Part shown: piece after piece, positions 47,656 to 55,337 of the stretch
How the letters are laid out: each line of letters opens with the position of its first letter
Position numbering within the stretch: position 1 is the first letter of the stretch
NCBI RefSeq assembly: GCF_000715015.1
Contig: NZ_JMIW01000003.1
Span: forward strand, 186,001 to 250,000
From: Erythrobacter longus
Lineage (GTDB): Bacteria; Pseudomonadota; Alphaproteobacteria; Sphingomonadales; Sphingomonadaceae
DNA length: 64,000 nucleotides
Direction: 5' to 3'
The notes under the pieces: model-generated
Databases searched by the model: none
The model's input: the letters and a program-made list of their open reading frames with translations, nothing else
Told to the model about the DNA's origin: nothing
Program-made: the position numbers and the translations under genes

Positions 47656-47853
47656 TTACGCGATGATGTCCGGAAGCAATGCGTCCTCGATGATCGCAAT
47701 CTGATCTTTCAATCGAAGTTTGCGTTTTTTCAGCCGTGCGATTTGCAATTGATCACCTGAGCCCGCTTCGCTCAATGCAGTTATGGCTGCGTCAAGGTCG
47801 CGGTGCTCGGTCCGCAACATCTCAAGTCGCTTTTGCAGCTCTTGCTCATTCAT
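47656..47853 (-). CDS. YdcH/DUF465-family small protein
   Basis: The 65-residue product is a helical hairpin: a first helix rich in Glu, Leu and Arg (EQELQKRLEMLRTEHRDLDA), a loop with Gly-Ser-Gly, and a second basic helix ending ARLKKRKLRLKDQIAII. This is the DUF465 pattern, a small coiled-coil family of unknown biochemistry. It lies opposite a second family member on the other strand (48186-48365). Confidence 0.85.
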   Translation of the reverse strand: MNEQELQKRLEMLRTEHRDLDAAITALSEAGSGDQLQIARLKKRKLRLKDQIAIIEDALLPDIIA

Positions 47854-48185
47854 GACTGTGTTCGACCTGTTCGGCTTTGCGCAAAGATGTGGTGCCTGAC
47901 GCGGCTATCAACCGCAGTCATTTCCATGGCGGGTTCGCAGGCGGACTGCAAGGGCTCTACTTGGACCGGGGCCTTGCGCATCACCCCTAAGGGATTGCCC
48001 CGTTGATGTGAGCGGTTCGTCTTGGATAAACCCTGAACGGTCGCTTCATATCTCAGTAGCACTTTGCAAGTTACCCAAAGATATGATTGTATCGCAATTG
48101 CGGCGCGGACTTGTCGATCCGAGTCGCTTTCCGGGGGCAAACCCCCGAAAAATTTTTGGCCCGACCAACATAGGAGACCAAGCAT
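47854..48185. other. Gene-free stretch between two YdcH genes, with terminator-like hairpin
   Basis: No convincing ORF is seen. A CGGGGG/CCCCCG stem (48132-48147) with a CAAA loop is followed by AAAAATTTTT, an intrinsic-terminator arrangement about 30 bases before the second YdcH start. It may be a leader attenuator or the end of an unannotated small RNA on the + strand. Confidence 0.45.
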
Positions 48186-48365
48186 ATGGCAACAGCCCAT
48201 TCCTCTGGCGCAGCATCCTCACACGTAAATGCTCTCCAATCCAAACACGCGGGGTTAGAAGCCCGTCTTCGTGACGAGATGGCTCGCCCGGTTCCCGATG
48301 CAGCGGCGGTTCAGGCGATCAAACGACAGAAATTGAAAATAAAAGAAGAGATTGCGCGCTGTTGA
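48186..48365 (+). CDS. Second YdcH/DUF465-family small protein (59 residues)
   Basis: The 59-residue product follows a strong ATAGGAGA ribosome site. It starts with a Ser/Ala/His-rich tail and then has the DUF465 hairpin: LQSKHAGLEARLRDEMARP, a Pro-Asp turn, and a basic second helix AIKRQKLKIKEEIAR. The match in helix pattern and length with the gene at 47656 is clear. A terminator follows at 48481-48516. Confidence 0.85.
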   Translation: MATAHSSGAASSHVNALQSKHAGLEARLRDEMARPVPDAAAVQAIKRQKLKIKEEIARC

Positions 48366-48480
48366 TCCGCAAAGCGCGTTTTTTCCCTGACATCAGCTCC
48401 CCATTGGTGGGCCTTCACGCCGATCCCGTGTGGCAGTCCCGTTTGGGCTCCGTCGGGTGTCTTATTCTGACTAAAAGCAC

Positions 48481-48516
48481 GCGAGCGGTCGCAATTTGAG
48501 GCCGCTCGCCTTTTCC
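48481..48516 (+). terminator. Rho-independent terminator
   Basis: GCGAGCGG (48481-48488) pairs with CCGCTCGC (48502-48509), followed by a T-rich tract. It ends the small YdcH gene and precedes ptsP. Confidence 0.8.
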
Positions 48517-48550
48517 TTTGCCGCTCTGCGCGCTAGGGACCATAGCCATA

Positions 48551-50833
48551 ATGACAGCCGTTGACGCAGCCCGCCAGATTCTGACGAGCCTTCATGATGT
48601 GATGGCTTCGCGCGCACGCGCTCAGGAAAAGCTTGATCAGGTGGTCGATATCATCGGCGAAAGCCTCTCTTCTGAGGTCTGCTCGATCTATCTCCTGCGC
48701 GAAGGGATGCTGGAATTATACGCGACGCGCGGCCTTAACAAAAGCGCAGTGCACGTCACCCGCATGGCCATTGGCGAGGGGCTAACCGGTTCCATCGCGG
48801 ACAAGGTTGAAACGCTCAACCTTGCAGAGGCCAAGGCGCATCCTGATTTCCAATACCGCCCTGAGACGGGGGAGGACAAGTTTCACTCCTTTGCCGGTGT
48901 CCCCATTGTCTATCGTGAGCGCGCGGTTGGCGTTTTGTGTGTCCAGCATGTCGACCCCCGCAAATATGCAGATGTAGAGATCGAGGCGCTGCAAACGACG
49001 GCCATGGTCCTGTCCGAACTCATCACCAATGCCGAATTGGTGGATGAGGAAGATGCGCTTGGCCTGACGCCTGAACAATCAGGGCCACAAATCATCAGTG
49101 GCCTATCCCTTGTCAAAGGCCTTGGCGCAGGCTTTGCCGCTTATCACCAACCCCGCGTTCAAATCACGCAAGTGGTGGCCGATGATATCGAGGCAGAGCG
49201 GCACCGCGTTTACAATGCCTTTGATAAAATGCACGAGCAGATCGACGGCCTTTCTGCGCAAGCCGATTTTGGCGTCGGCGGCGAGCATGAAGAGGTGCTC
49301 CAAACCTACAAAATGTTCGCTTACGATGAAGGCTGGTCGCGCCGCATCAACGAAGCGATCAGCTCTGGTCTGACCGCAGAGGCCGCGATTGAGCGCGTAC
49401 AACAGCATACCCGCATGCGGATGCGCGAGATTGACGATCCGCTTCTGGCTGATCGGATGCACGATCTTGAGGATCTGGCGAACCGGCTTTTGCGGATTGT
49501 GTCGGGGCAACTCGGCACTGCGGCGCAGCAGGGGCTTCGCCAGGACACGATCCTTATCGCGCGCAATCTGGGCCCTGCGGAATTGCTCGAATATGACCGG
49601 CGGCGTTTGAAAGGTGTGATCCTCGAAGAAGGCTCGCTCACCGCTCACGTCGTTATTGTCGCGCGCGCGATGGGTGTGCCTGTTCTGGGCCGTGCGAACC
49701 ATGGCAATGGCGGGCTGCGCGGGACCGTGCGTGATGGCGATGAAATCCTGCTTGATGCAACGGCGGCGACTGCAACCGTCAGACCAACCGCGCCTGTCGC
49801 CGATGCCTTTTTGCAGCGTTTTGCCAAGACCAAAGAGCGGCAGGCCGTTTACGCTTCCTTGCGCGATGTGGAACCCTTCACCAAATGCGGCACGCGCATT
49901 CAGGTGATGATGAACGCAGGGCTTCGCGATGATATCAGCGCGCTTGCAATGACAGGCGCAGACGGCGTTGGCCTGTTCCGAACCGAGTTCCAGTTCCTCG
50001 TGTCTGCAACTTTGCCCGCGCGCGAACGCCAGCAAAAACTCTACCGCGATGTGCTTGATGCAGCGGGTGAAAAGCCGGTGATTTTCCGCACAGTCGATAT
50101 CGGCGGTGACAAATCGGTGCCCTACCTTGCATCGGAAATGGCGCGTCAGGATGAAAATCCGGCGATGGGCTGGCGCGCCTTGCGCCTCGCATTGGAACGC
50201 GATGGCTTGATGAAGGCACAAGCCCGCTCGCTGCTTGAGGCAGCCGCTGGCCGGTCGCTTTACGTCATGTTCCCCATGGTGTCCGAAGTGTGGGAATTTG
50301 ACGCCGCCAAAAAGGTGTTCGACGAACAACTCGCTTTCCTGCGCTCCAAAAAGAAGATGGTGCCAGAAGCGATCCATTTCGGCGCTATGCTCGAAGTGCC
50401 CGCATTGGCAGAGGTGCTGGACCTTCTTTTGCCGCGTTTGTCGTTCCTGTCGATTGGCACCAATGACCTGACGCAATTCCTTTATGCCGCAGACCGGGGC
50501 AATCCGGCCTTGGCAGAGCGGTACGACTGGCTTTCTGTTGCTATCCTGCGCTTCCTGCGCCGGGTTTCCCAACAGACGGTGGGAAGCGGTGTCGATGTGG
50601 GTGTTTGCGGCGAGATGGGGGGACGCCGTTTGGAGGCGCTCGCGCTTCTTGGGATTGGTTATCGTCGTTTGTCGATCACGCCTGCTGCAGTTGGTCCGAT
50701 CAAGGAACTCGTGCGAAAAGTGGATTTGGCAGAGCTGACCGAGGCGATGTCGCAATGGCTTTTGAAGCCGGAGACAAACTTGCGTCAGGAGCTCAGCGCT
50801 TGGGCACAGGAGCGCGAAATCGAATTTGATTAA
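48551..50833 (+). CDS. ptsP: Phosphoenolpyruvate-protein phosphotransferase PtsP (EI-Ntr)
   Basis: The 760-residue product has an N-terminal GAF domain (about residues 10-160) and then a full Enzyme I: the swivelling phospho-His domain (LEEGSLTAHVVIVARAMGVP, His about 370) and the PEP-binding barrel (ADGVGLFRTEFQFL, DIGGDKSVPY, GTNDLTQFLYAADRGNP, GVCGEMGG). EI-Ntr passes phosphate from PEP to NPr and EIIA-Ntr in regulatory signalling linked to nitrogen and carbon status. The ATG at 48551 is preferred to one 11 codons upstream. NPr and EIIA genes are not in view. Confidence 0.94.
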   Translation: MTAVDAARQILTSLHDVMASRARAQEKLDQVVDIIGESLSSEVCSIYLLREGMLELYATRGLNKSAVHVTRMAIGEGLTGSIADKVETLNLAEAKAHPDFQYRPETGEDKFHSFAGVPIVYRERAVGVLCVQHVDPRKYADVEIEALQTTAMVLSELITNAELVDEEDALGLTPEQSGPQIISGLSLVKGLGAGFAAYHQPRVQITQVVADDIEAERHRVYNAFDKMHEQIDGLSAQADFGVGGEHEEVLQTYKMFAYDEGWSRRINEAISSGLTAEAAIERVQQHTRMRMREIDDPLLADRMHDLEDLANRLLRIVSGQLGTAAQQGLRQDTILIARNLGPAELLEYDRRRLKGVILEEGSLTAHVVIVARAMGVPVLGRANHGNGGLRGTVRDGDEILLDATAATATVRPTAPVADAFLQRFAKTKERQAVYASLRDVEPFTKCGTRIQVMMNAGLRDDISALAMTGADGVGLFRTEFQFLVSATLPARERQQKLYRDVLDAAGEKPVIFRTVDIGGDKSVPYLASEMARQDENPAMGWRALRLALERDGLMKAQARSLLEAAAGRSLYVMFPMVSEVWEFDAAKKVFDEQLAFLRSKKKMVPEAIHFGAMLEVPALAEVLDLLLPRLSFLSIGTNDLTQFLYAADRGNPALAERYDWLSVAILRFLRRVSQQTVGSGVDVGVCGEMGGRRLEALALLGIGYRRLSITPAAVGPIKELVRKVDLAELTEAMSQWLLKPETNLRQELSAWAQEREIEFD

Positions 50834-51006
50834 CCATCCAACCGCCCAGAGCGCACGGCTTAAAGCTCAGGTGAGCGATTTTTGGGGTCGCTCTGTCTTG
50901 GCAGCGCAAGTTTTTTACGAAGCCTCCCTTGACTTAAGTCTCATCGCAAAGCTTCTATACGCCAATAACAAAAATATGATTTTGGGCGCACATGCGAAAC
51001 GGTTTG

Positions 51007-51864
51007 ATGGATAGCGAACACAACAGCACCGATGAAACCGGCACTGATGAAACCGGCGACGATCTGCTGGGCACTGCCAGTGCGGGCGCAGGGGATCGCT
51101 TAAGGGCTGCGCGAGAGACGCGGCGGATGGACCTCGCTCACATCGCCGCTGAAACTCGCATCCCTATACGGCATCTTGAAGCTATCGAGGCAGGTGCCTA
51201 CGACACGCTGCCCTCACGCACTTATGCCATTGGATTTGCACGCACTTATGCGCGCATCGTTGGTCTTGATGAAAAATCCATCGCTGACGCTGTGCGCGCG
51301 GACCTTGCTGAAGGCGGGCTTCATCCATCGGTTATGGCAGGCGGGATGGAGCCGGGTGATGCAAACAAACTGCCATCGCGTGGTCTTGCCTGGTTTGGCG
51401 CTTTTGCAGCTTTATTGCTGATTGTTGGCGTGATCGCCTTTGCCAGCACATATTTTGGGGCTGGCGCCCCGCTTCCTTCGCTCATCGCTGAGGGCGATGA
51501 GGCGCAAGGGACGAGCACTGACGTGCAAGAGCCGGTTGCAGTTGCAAGCGAAGAGGGCGCGCCTGCTGGCCTTTCACCTGACGGTCAAGTGGTCCTGACG
51601 ATGACAGGTGACGAGGCATGGGTGCGCTTTTACGAAGACGGAGGAGAGCGTCTTTTCGAGGGCGTGATGCGCAATGGCGACACATACGAAGTGCCTCTTG
51701 ATGCTGATGATCCGCGCATCAATACCGGGCGTCCCAACCTGTTTGAGGTGACTATCAACGGACAGGCGGTTCCCCCGCTTGCAACCGAAATGGTCCCTGT
51801 GAGCGATGCCCCCATTTCGGCAAGCGCTCTGCTTGCGCGGGGCACTGAAGACGCCGCGAATTGA
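51007..51864 (+). CDS. RodZ-like helix-turn-helix membrane protein (DUF4115)
   Basis: The product is about 285 residues from the ATG at 51007 (an in-frame ATG is five codons upstream). It has a cytoplasmic HTH domain (GDRLRAARETRRMDLAHIAAETRIP), one membrane segment (about residues 120-145) and a periplasmic DUF4115 domain ending near TINGQAVPPLATEMVPVS. This is the RodZ layout, which anchors the MreB cytoskeleton for cell shape. The HTH likely contacts MreB rather than DNA. It follows ptsP and precedes cpoB. Confidence 0.82.
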   Translation: MDSEHNSTDETGTDETGDDLLGTASAGAGDRLRAARETRRMDLAHIAAETRIPIRHLEAIEAGAYDTLPSRTYAIGFARTYARIVGLDEKSIADAVRADLAEGGLHPSVMAGGMEPGDANKLPSRGLAWFGAFAALLLIVGVIAFASTYFGAGAPLPSLIAEGDEAQGTSTDVQEPVAVASEEGAPAGLSPDGQVVLTMTGDEAWVRFYEDGGERLFEGVMRNGDTYEVPLDADDPRINTGRPNLFEVTINGQAVPPLATEMVPVSDAPISASALLARGTEDAAN

Positions 51865-52042
51865 TCGCGCGGCTGGACCGGAGCGAAGCACATTCCCCCG
51901 ATTAGTGATGTTCCGGGCTCGACTTGGCCGCTTGGCTTGGGCAAGATTCGGACACTATTCATGTGGCCCGTGCCAGACCCCTGGAAGGCGCATATTTTGC
52001 CACAAAAACACTATGATGGACCATGAGGGAGCCTGACAAGTC

Positions 52043-53083
52043 ATGCATCTGACCCGTGCAATCACCCTTTTGCGCAAACACGCGCCTGCCCGTAAGGTGG
52101 GGGCCGCGCTTGGCGCGTTTACCGCTGCAGCGGTTGTTGCAACCACGCCCATTCCTGCAATGGCCCAGGATGATACAGAAGCGCGCTTGCGCCGGGCAGA
52201 GGCGGAAATTCGCGCCTTGCAACGCACCGTCTTTCCGGGCGGCGATGGCCGTTTCTTTGAACCATCCATCCCGGCTAACGGGGGTGAGCAGCCTACGCGC
52301 ACCACTGCACAAACAAATGCGCGACCTTCGACCACTGCGGTGACAGATATCCTCGCAAGGCTTGATGCGATGGAGCTTCAGCTTCAGCGTCTGACCGCGA
52401 AGACTGAAGAGAACAGCAACGCTTTGAGCGCGCTTGATACAAGGCTTGCGGCCTTAGAGGGCGGAGGGGCTGCTCGCACTCTTCCATCAGGAACACCATC
52501 GGGAACCGAAATCGCACCCGAAGTCACTGGCGAGGCGACCAATCGGAATCTCGGTGTTATGACGGGAACAGGCTCAGGTGCTGGCGGCAGCAGTCAGGAG
52601 CAAGCATCGGGCACTACGACAAGCGCGGCTGCGGGACCAAGCGCTGAGCGTGTGGCGGGCGTCCAGGCCATCACAAAGCCGCAGACCGATGATGCGGGCG
52701 ATGACGAATATTCCTACGGCTTCCGGCTGTGGGAGGCGGGATATTATCCCGAAGCGCGCCAGCAATTGGCCTCTTTCGTTGAAGCATACCCCAACCATTC
52801 GCGCATCACTTATGGCCGCAACCTTTTGGGCCGCGCCTTCCTTGACGATGGTATGCCCGAAGAAGCCGCGCGCTGGTTCCTGCGCAATTATCAGGCTGAT
52901 CGCACAGCGCTTCGCGCGCCGGATAGCCTGTTGTACCTCGCACAATCCATGATTGCGATGGATGATACGCGCCGCGCCTGTATCGCTTTGGCAGAGTTTG
53001 GTGAGACTTATCCAGCGGTCGCAACCGGGCGTTTGGCGGGCCAATATCAGAGCAATCTGCAAAAGGTCGCTTGCGACAACTAA
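52043..53083 (+). CDS. cpoB: CpoB/YbgF-like periplasmic TPR protein
   Basis: The 346-residue product has a signal peptide (to about residue 41, A-M-A-Q), a coiled-coil region (about residues 45-60 and 110-145), a Gly/Ser/Thr-rich linker and C-terminal TPR-like repeats (YSYGFRLWEAGYYPEARQ and GRNLLGRAFLDDGMPEEAARWF). CpoB coordinates cell-wall synthesis with Tol-Pal during constriction. No tol or pal genes are next to it, but cpoB immediately before tilS is a common arrangement in alphaproteobacteria. A short RBS-like GAGGGAG precedes the start. Confidence 0.85.
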   Translation: MHLTRAITLLRKHAPARKVGAALGAFTAAAVVATTPIPAMAQDDTEARLRRAEAEIRALQRTVFPGGDGRFFEPSIPANGGEQPTRTTAQTNARPSTTAVTDILARLDAMELQLQRLTAKTEENSNALSALDTRLAALEGGGAARTLPSGTPSGTEIAPEVTGEATNRNLGVMTGTGSGAGGSSQEQASGTTTSAAAGPSAERVAGVQAITKPQTDDAGDDEYSYGFRLWEAGYYPEARQQLASFVEAYPNHSRITYGRNLLGRAFLDDGMPEEAARWFLRNYQADRTALRAPDSLLYLAQSMIAMDDTRRACIALAEFGETYPAVATGRLAGQYQSNLQKVACDN

Positions 53084-53103
53084 TCCCTCGAAGAGAGGAG
53101 GGG

Positions 53104-54135
53104 GTGCTGATTGCTAGGCCGCTTGATCTGACCGCGATTGACCCGGAACGCCTTGTGCGTTTCGCGGGCGCTCTCGAACGCCTGTGGCCCCAGGAACACC
53201 GCGAGGGACCTTTGGGGCTGGCGGTTTCAGGCGGGCCGGACAGCCTTGCTCTGTTGTTCTTGGCAGCCAGCGCCATGCCCGGTGAAATCGCAGTTATGAG
53301 CGTGGATCACAGCCTTCGCACAAGTGCTGAAGGCGAAGTCGCGCTGGTCGAAAACCTGTGCGGCGCGCTTGGCGTCCCGTTTACCAGGGCCAAGGTGAAA
53401 CTTGCATCGGGCAACCTTCAGGCCAAAGCGCGCGAGGCCCGCTATGCAGCGCTTGGGCATTGGGCGCATCAAGAGGGGCTGGGCGCGGTTGCAACGGCCC
53501 ATCACACCGATGATGCGGCTGAAACGCTGCTTATGCGGCTTGCGCGCGGGAGCGGTATCGCCGGGCTTGCCGGGGTGCGTGAATGGACCCACGTGCCGGG
53601 TTATGAAGACTTGCCGCTGATCCGCCCGCTTCTCGGCTTTAGAAAGGCCGAGCTTGAGGAGGTGGTGCACGCCGCCGGGGTTGCGCCTGTGCGCGACCCG
53701 TCCAATGCGAACCCAGCCTTTGACCGGGTGCGGGTCCGCCAACATCTGGCGCAGCACGAATGGCTCGATGCGCAAAACCTCGCGGCCAGCGCGCAGCATT
53801 TGGCGGAAGGGTGGCGGGCGCTTGAATGGTACGCGCAAGCCGATTGGGAAGAGATGGTCACGCGCGAGGAGACGGCGCAGGGCCTCCCCCAATATCGGTA
53901 TTACTGCAATGTGCCGCGCGTTATTCAGATCGAGACTGTGGTGCGCATCGTGTCCGAACTTGGCGGCCGGGTGAGCCGGAGCGAAGCGGGCACAGCGGTA
54001 GACCGGCTATGGCGCGGCGAAAATGCCTCGCTTGGCGGGGTGCTGGGCCGCTGCGATATTGAGAAGGTCGCCAAAGTGGGCGTGGAAATGCGCGTGTGGC
54101 GCTTTGTCCCCGAACCGCCGAGGCGGATGCACTAG
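53104..54135 (+). CDS. tilS: tRNA(Ile)-lysidine synthetase TilS
   Basis: The 343-residue product has the PP-loop ATP pyrophosphatase signature SGGPDS, then ATAHHTDDAAETLLMRLARGSGIAGLAG. It converts cytidine-34 of a tRNA-Ile to lysidine so that AUA is read. A GTG at 53104 preceded by GAGAGGAGG is the likely start. The stop codon TAG is made from host TA plus the first G of a MITE-like element, so the original C-terminus may have been longer. ftsH, often next in alphaproteobacteria, is missing here. Confidence 0.93.
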   Translation: MLIARPLDLTAIDPERLVRFAGALERLWPQEHREGPLGLAVSGGPDSLALLFLAASAMPGEIAVMSVDHSLRTSAEGEVALVENLCGALGVPFTRAKVKLASGNLQAKAREARYAALGHWAHQEGLGAVATAHHTDDAAETLLMRLARGSGIAGLAGVREWTHVPGYEDLPLIRPLLGFRKAELEEVVHAAGVAPVRDPSNANPAFDRVRVRQHLAQHEWLDAQNLAASAQHLAEGWRALEWYAQADWEEMVTREETAQGLPQYRYYCNVPRVIQIETVVRIVSELGGRVSRSEAGTAVDRLWRGENASLGGVLGRCDIEKVAKVGVEMRVWRFVPEPPRRMH

Positions 54136-54316
54136 GCTCAGGACCTATGAATCCCACCTTCGAGGTTTGAAGCAAAATGGCCTTGGGCAAGGAGTAAAGG
54201 TGCAGGAATACTGGCGGTCTTTCAAACCTTTATGACGCAGCACAGGGCCATTTTGGTCAAATCCGTGCTGGAAGTCATTCCGGCGCCTCGATGGAGGGAT
54301 TCATAGGTCCTGAGCC
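54135..54316. mobile_element. MITE-like element, 182 bp, with terminal inverted repeats and TA duplication
   Basis: Both ends carry GGCTCAGGACCTATGAATCCC as inverted repeats (perfect over about 20 bases, then interrupted similarity to TCGAGG). Each end is flanked by TA, as in IS630/Tc1-mariner insertions. A further inner pair matches imperfectly (CAAAATGGCC and GGCCATTTTGG). There is no coding capacity, so mobility would need a transposase elsewhere. It separates tilS from the L,D-transpeptidase gene. Confidence 0.75.
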
Positions 54317-54320
54317 TAAG

Positions 54321-55190
54321 TCACCCGCTGATGAGCTTGTCGCCCACGTTGACCATCCTGCCGCGCGTGACGATCACCTTGTCCCCGCGCTTGGCGATGG
54401 CGAAAAGCTTTTCCGCAAATGGGTCAGGCACACCCACACAGCCGTGCGAGGCGTAGCCGTTCATTACCGGTGAGCCGTGGATTGCAATACCATCCCACGT
54501 CATGCGCAGCGTCCAAGGCATTGGCGCATTGTCATATTTCTCCGACACATTGTCCTTTTCCTTGGTCAGGATTGGGAAGGTGCCGACGGGCGTCGGGTGG
54601 CTTTTTGTGCCGAGCAGCGCGACCGCTGTGCCAATTTCGTGGCCGTCGCGAAAAACGCTGATGACGCGCGCATCGAGGTCAACAGTGATAACCAGCTTGC
54701 CCTTGGCAGGGGCGCGGCTTTCATCCCAGAACCACTCGCCATATTTGATCGTGCCTTCAATCGGCAGGATTGAGTTGATCACAAAGGGATCTTCGGGCGC
54801 TTCTTTTTTGGGAGCAAGAGCAGGGGCGGGCGCTGGTGCCCGTTCCAAAGCGCGCGCCGTGATGTCGGCAGGCGCTGCTGGAAGCTCTGGCAGGGCGCCA
54901 TCTTGCGCAGGGATCATGCGAGCCGCGGGCCCGCGTGGTGCATCCTGCAGGGCTGCGCTGGTTAGTTCTTCTGGTGCCGACGGAAGTTCAGGCAGGGAGG
55001 CGTCATTGGCCGCGTATGGATCAGGCAAGGACGGGTCGAACACCAGCGAGTCGCCACCCGTCGTGGGGTCGATCGCCCGGATTTCGTCAACCGCCATATC
55101 GCCAGCGTTTTGTCCAACCACAAGCGTTGCACCGCCCGTCAACGCAGCCAACCCTACGACGGTTGCCAAGCGAAGTTTGCCAAAAGCCAT
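54321..55190 (-). CDS. L,D-transpeptidase (YkuD-type) with signal sequence
   Basis: The protein is about 289 residues from the ATG at 55190, which has AAGGGA just upstream and starts at a signal peptide or anchor (KLRLATVVGLAALTGG). Earlier in-frame ATGs exist. After an acidic Pro/Ala-rich linker, the YkuD domain has the catalytic AIHGSPVM ... ASHGCVGVPD motif. These enzymes form 3-3 cross-links in peptidoglycan or attach lipoproteins to it. The 3' end lies two bases from a MITE-like element. Confidence 0.88.
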   Translation of the reverse strand: MAFGKLRLATVVGLAALTGGATLVVGQNAGDMAVDEIRAIDPTTGGDSLVFDPSLPDPYAANDASLPELPSAPEELTSAALQDAPRGPAARMIPAQDGALPELPAAPADITARALERAPAPAPALAPKKEAPEDPFVINSILPIEGTIKYGEWFWDESRAPAKGKLVITVDLDARVISVFRDGHEIGTAVALLGTKSHPTPVGTFPILTKEKDNVSEKYDNAPMPWTLRMTWDGIAIHGSPVMNGYASHGCVGVPDPFAEKLFAIAKRGDKVIVTRGRMVNVGDKLISG

Positions 55191-55337
55191 AACCAAAAAT
55201 CCCTTCATTACGCAGCGCATTATGCCGTTTTTTGGAGCTCGCCGCTAGGGGTAAGCGCGCAGGCGTCCCTCGTGGGGACGTAAAAGGGTGCAAATTCTTA
55301 ACGCGGGACCTGTGAAATGCGAGCGCCGAGGCGGCAA

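Noticed and set aside
47850-48200. 116-codon open frame on the minus strand between the YdcH genes
   Set aside because: It starts without a ribosome site, has no domain, and covers the ribosome site and start of the better-supported YdcH gene on the other strand.
49103-50755. 550-codon open frame on the minus strand within ptsP
   Set aside because: The + strand encodes a complete Enzyme I with all signatures; the opposite frame is Cys/His-rich without a known fold.
50826-51014. 62-codon frame between ptsP and the rodZ-like gene
   Set aside because: It overlaps ptsP and the next start, has a weak start context and no family resemblance.
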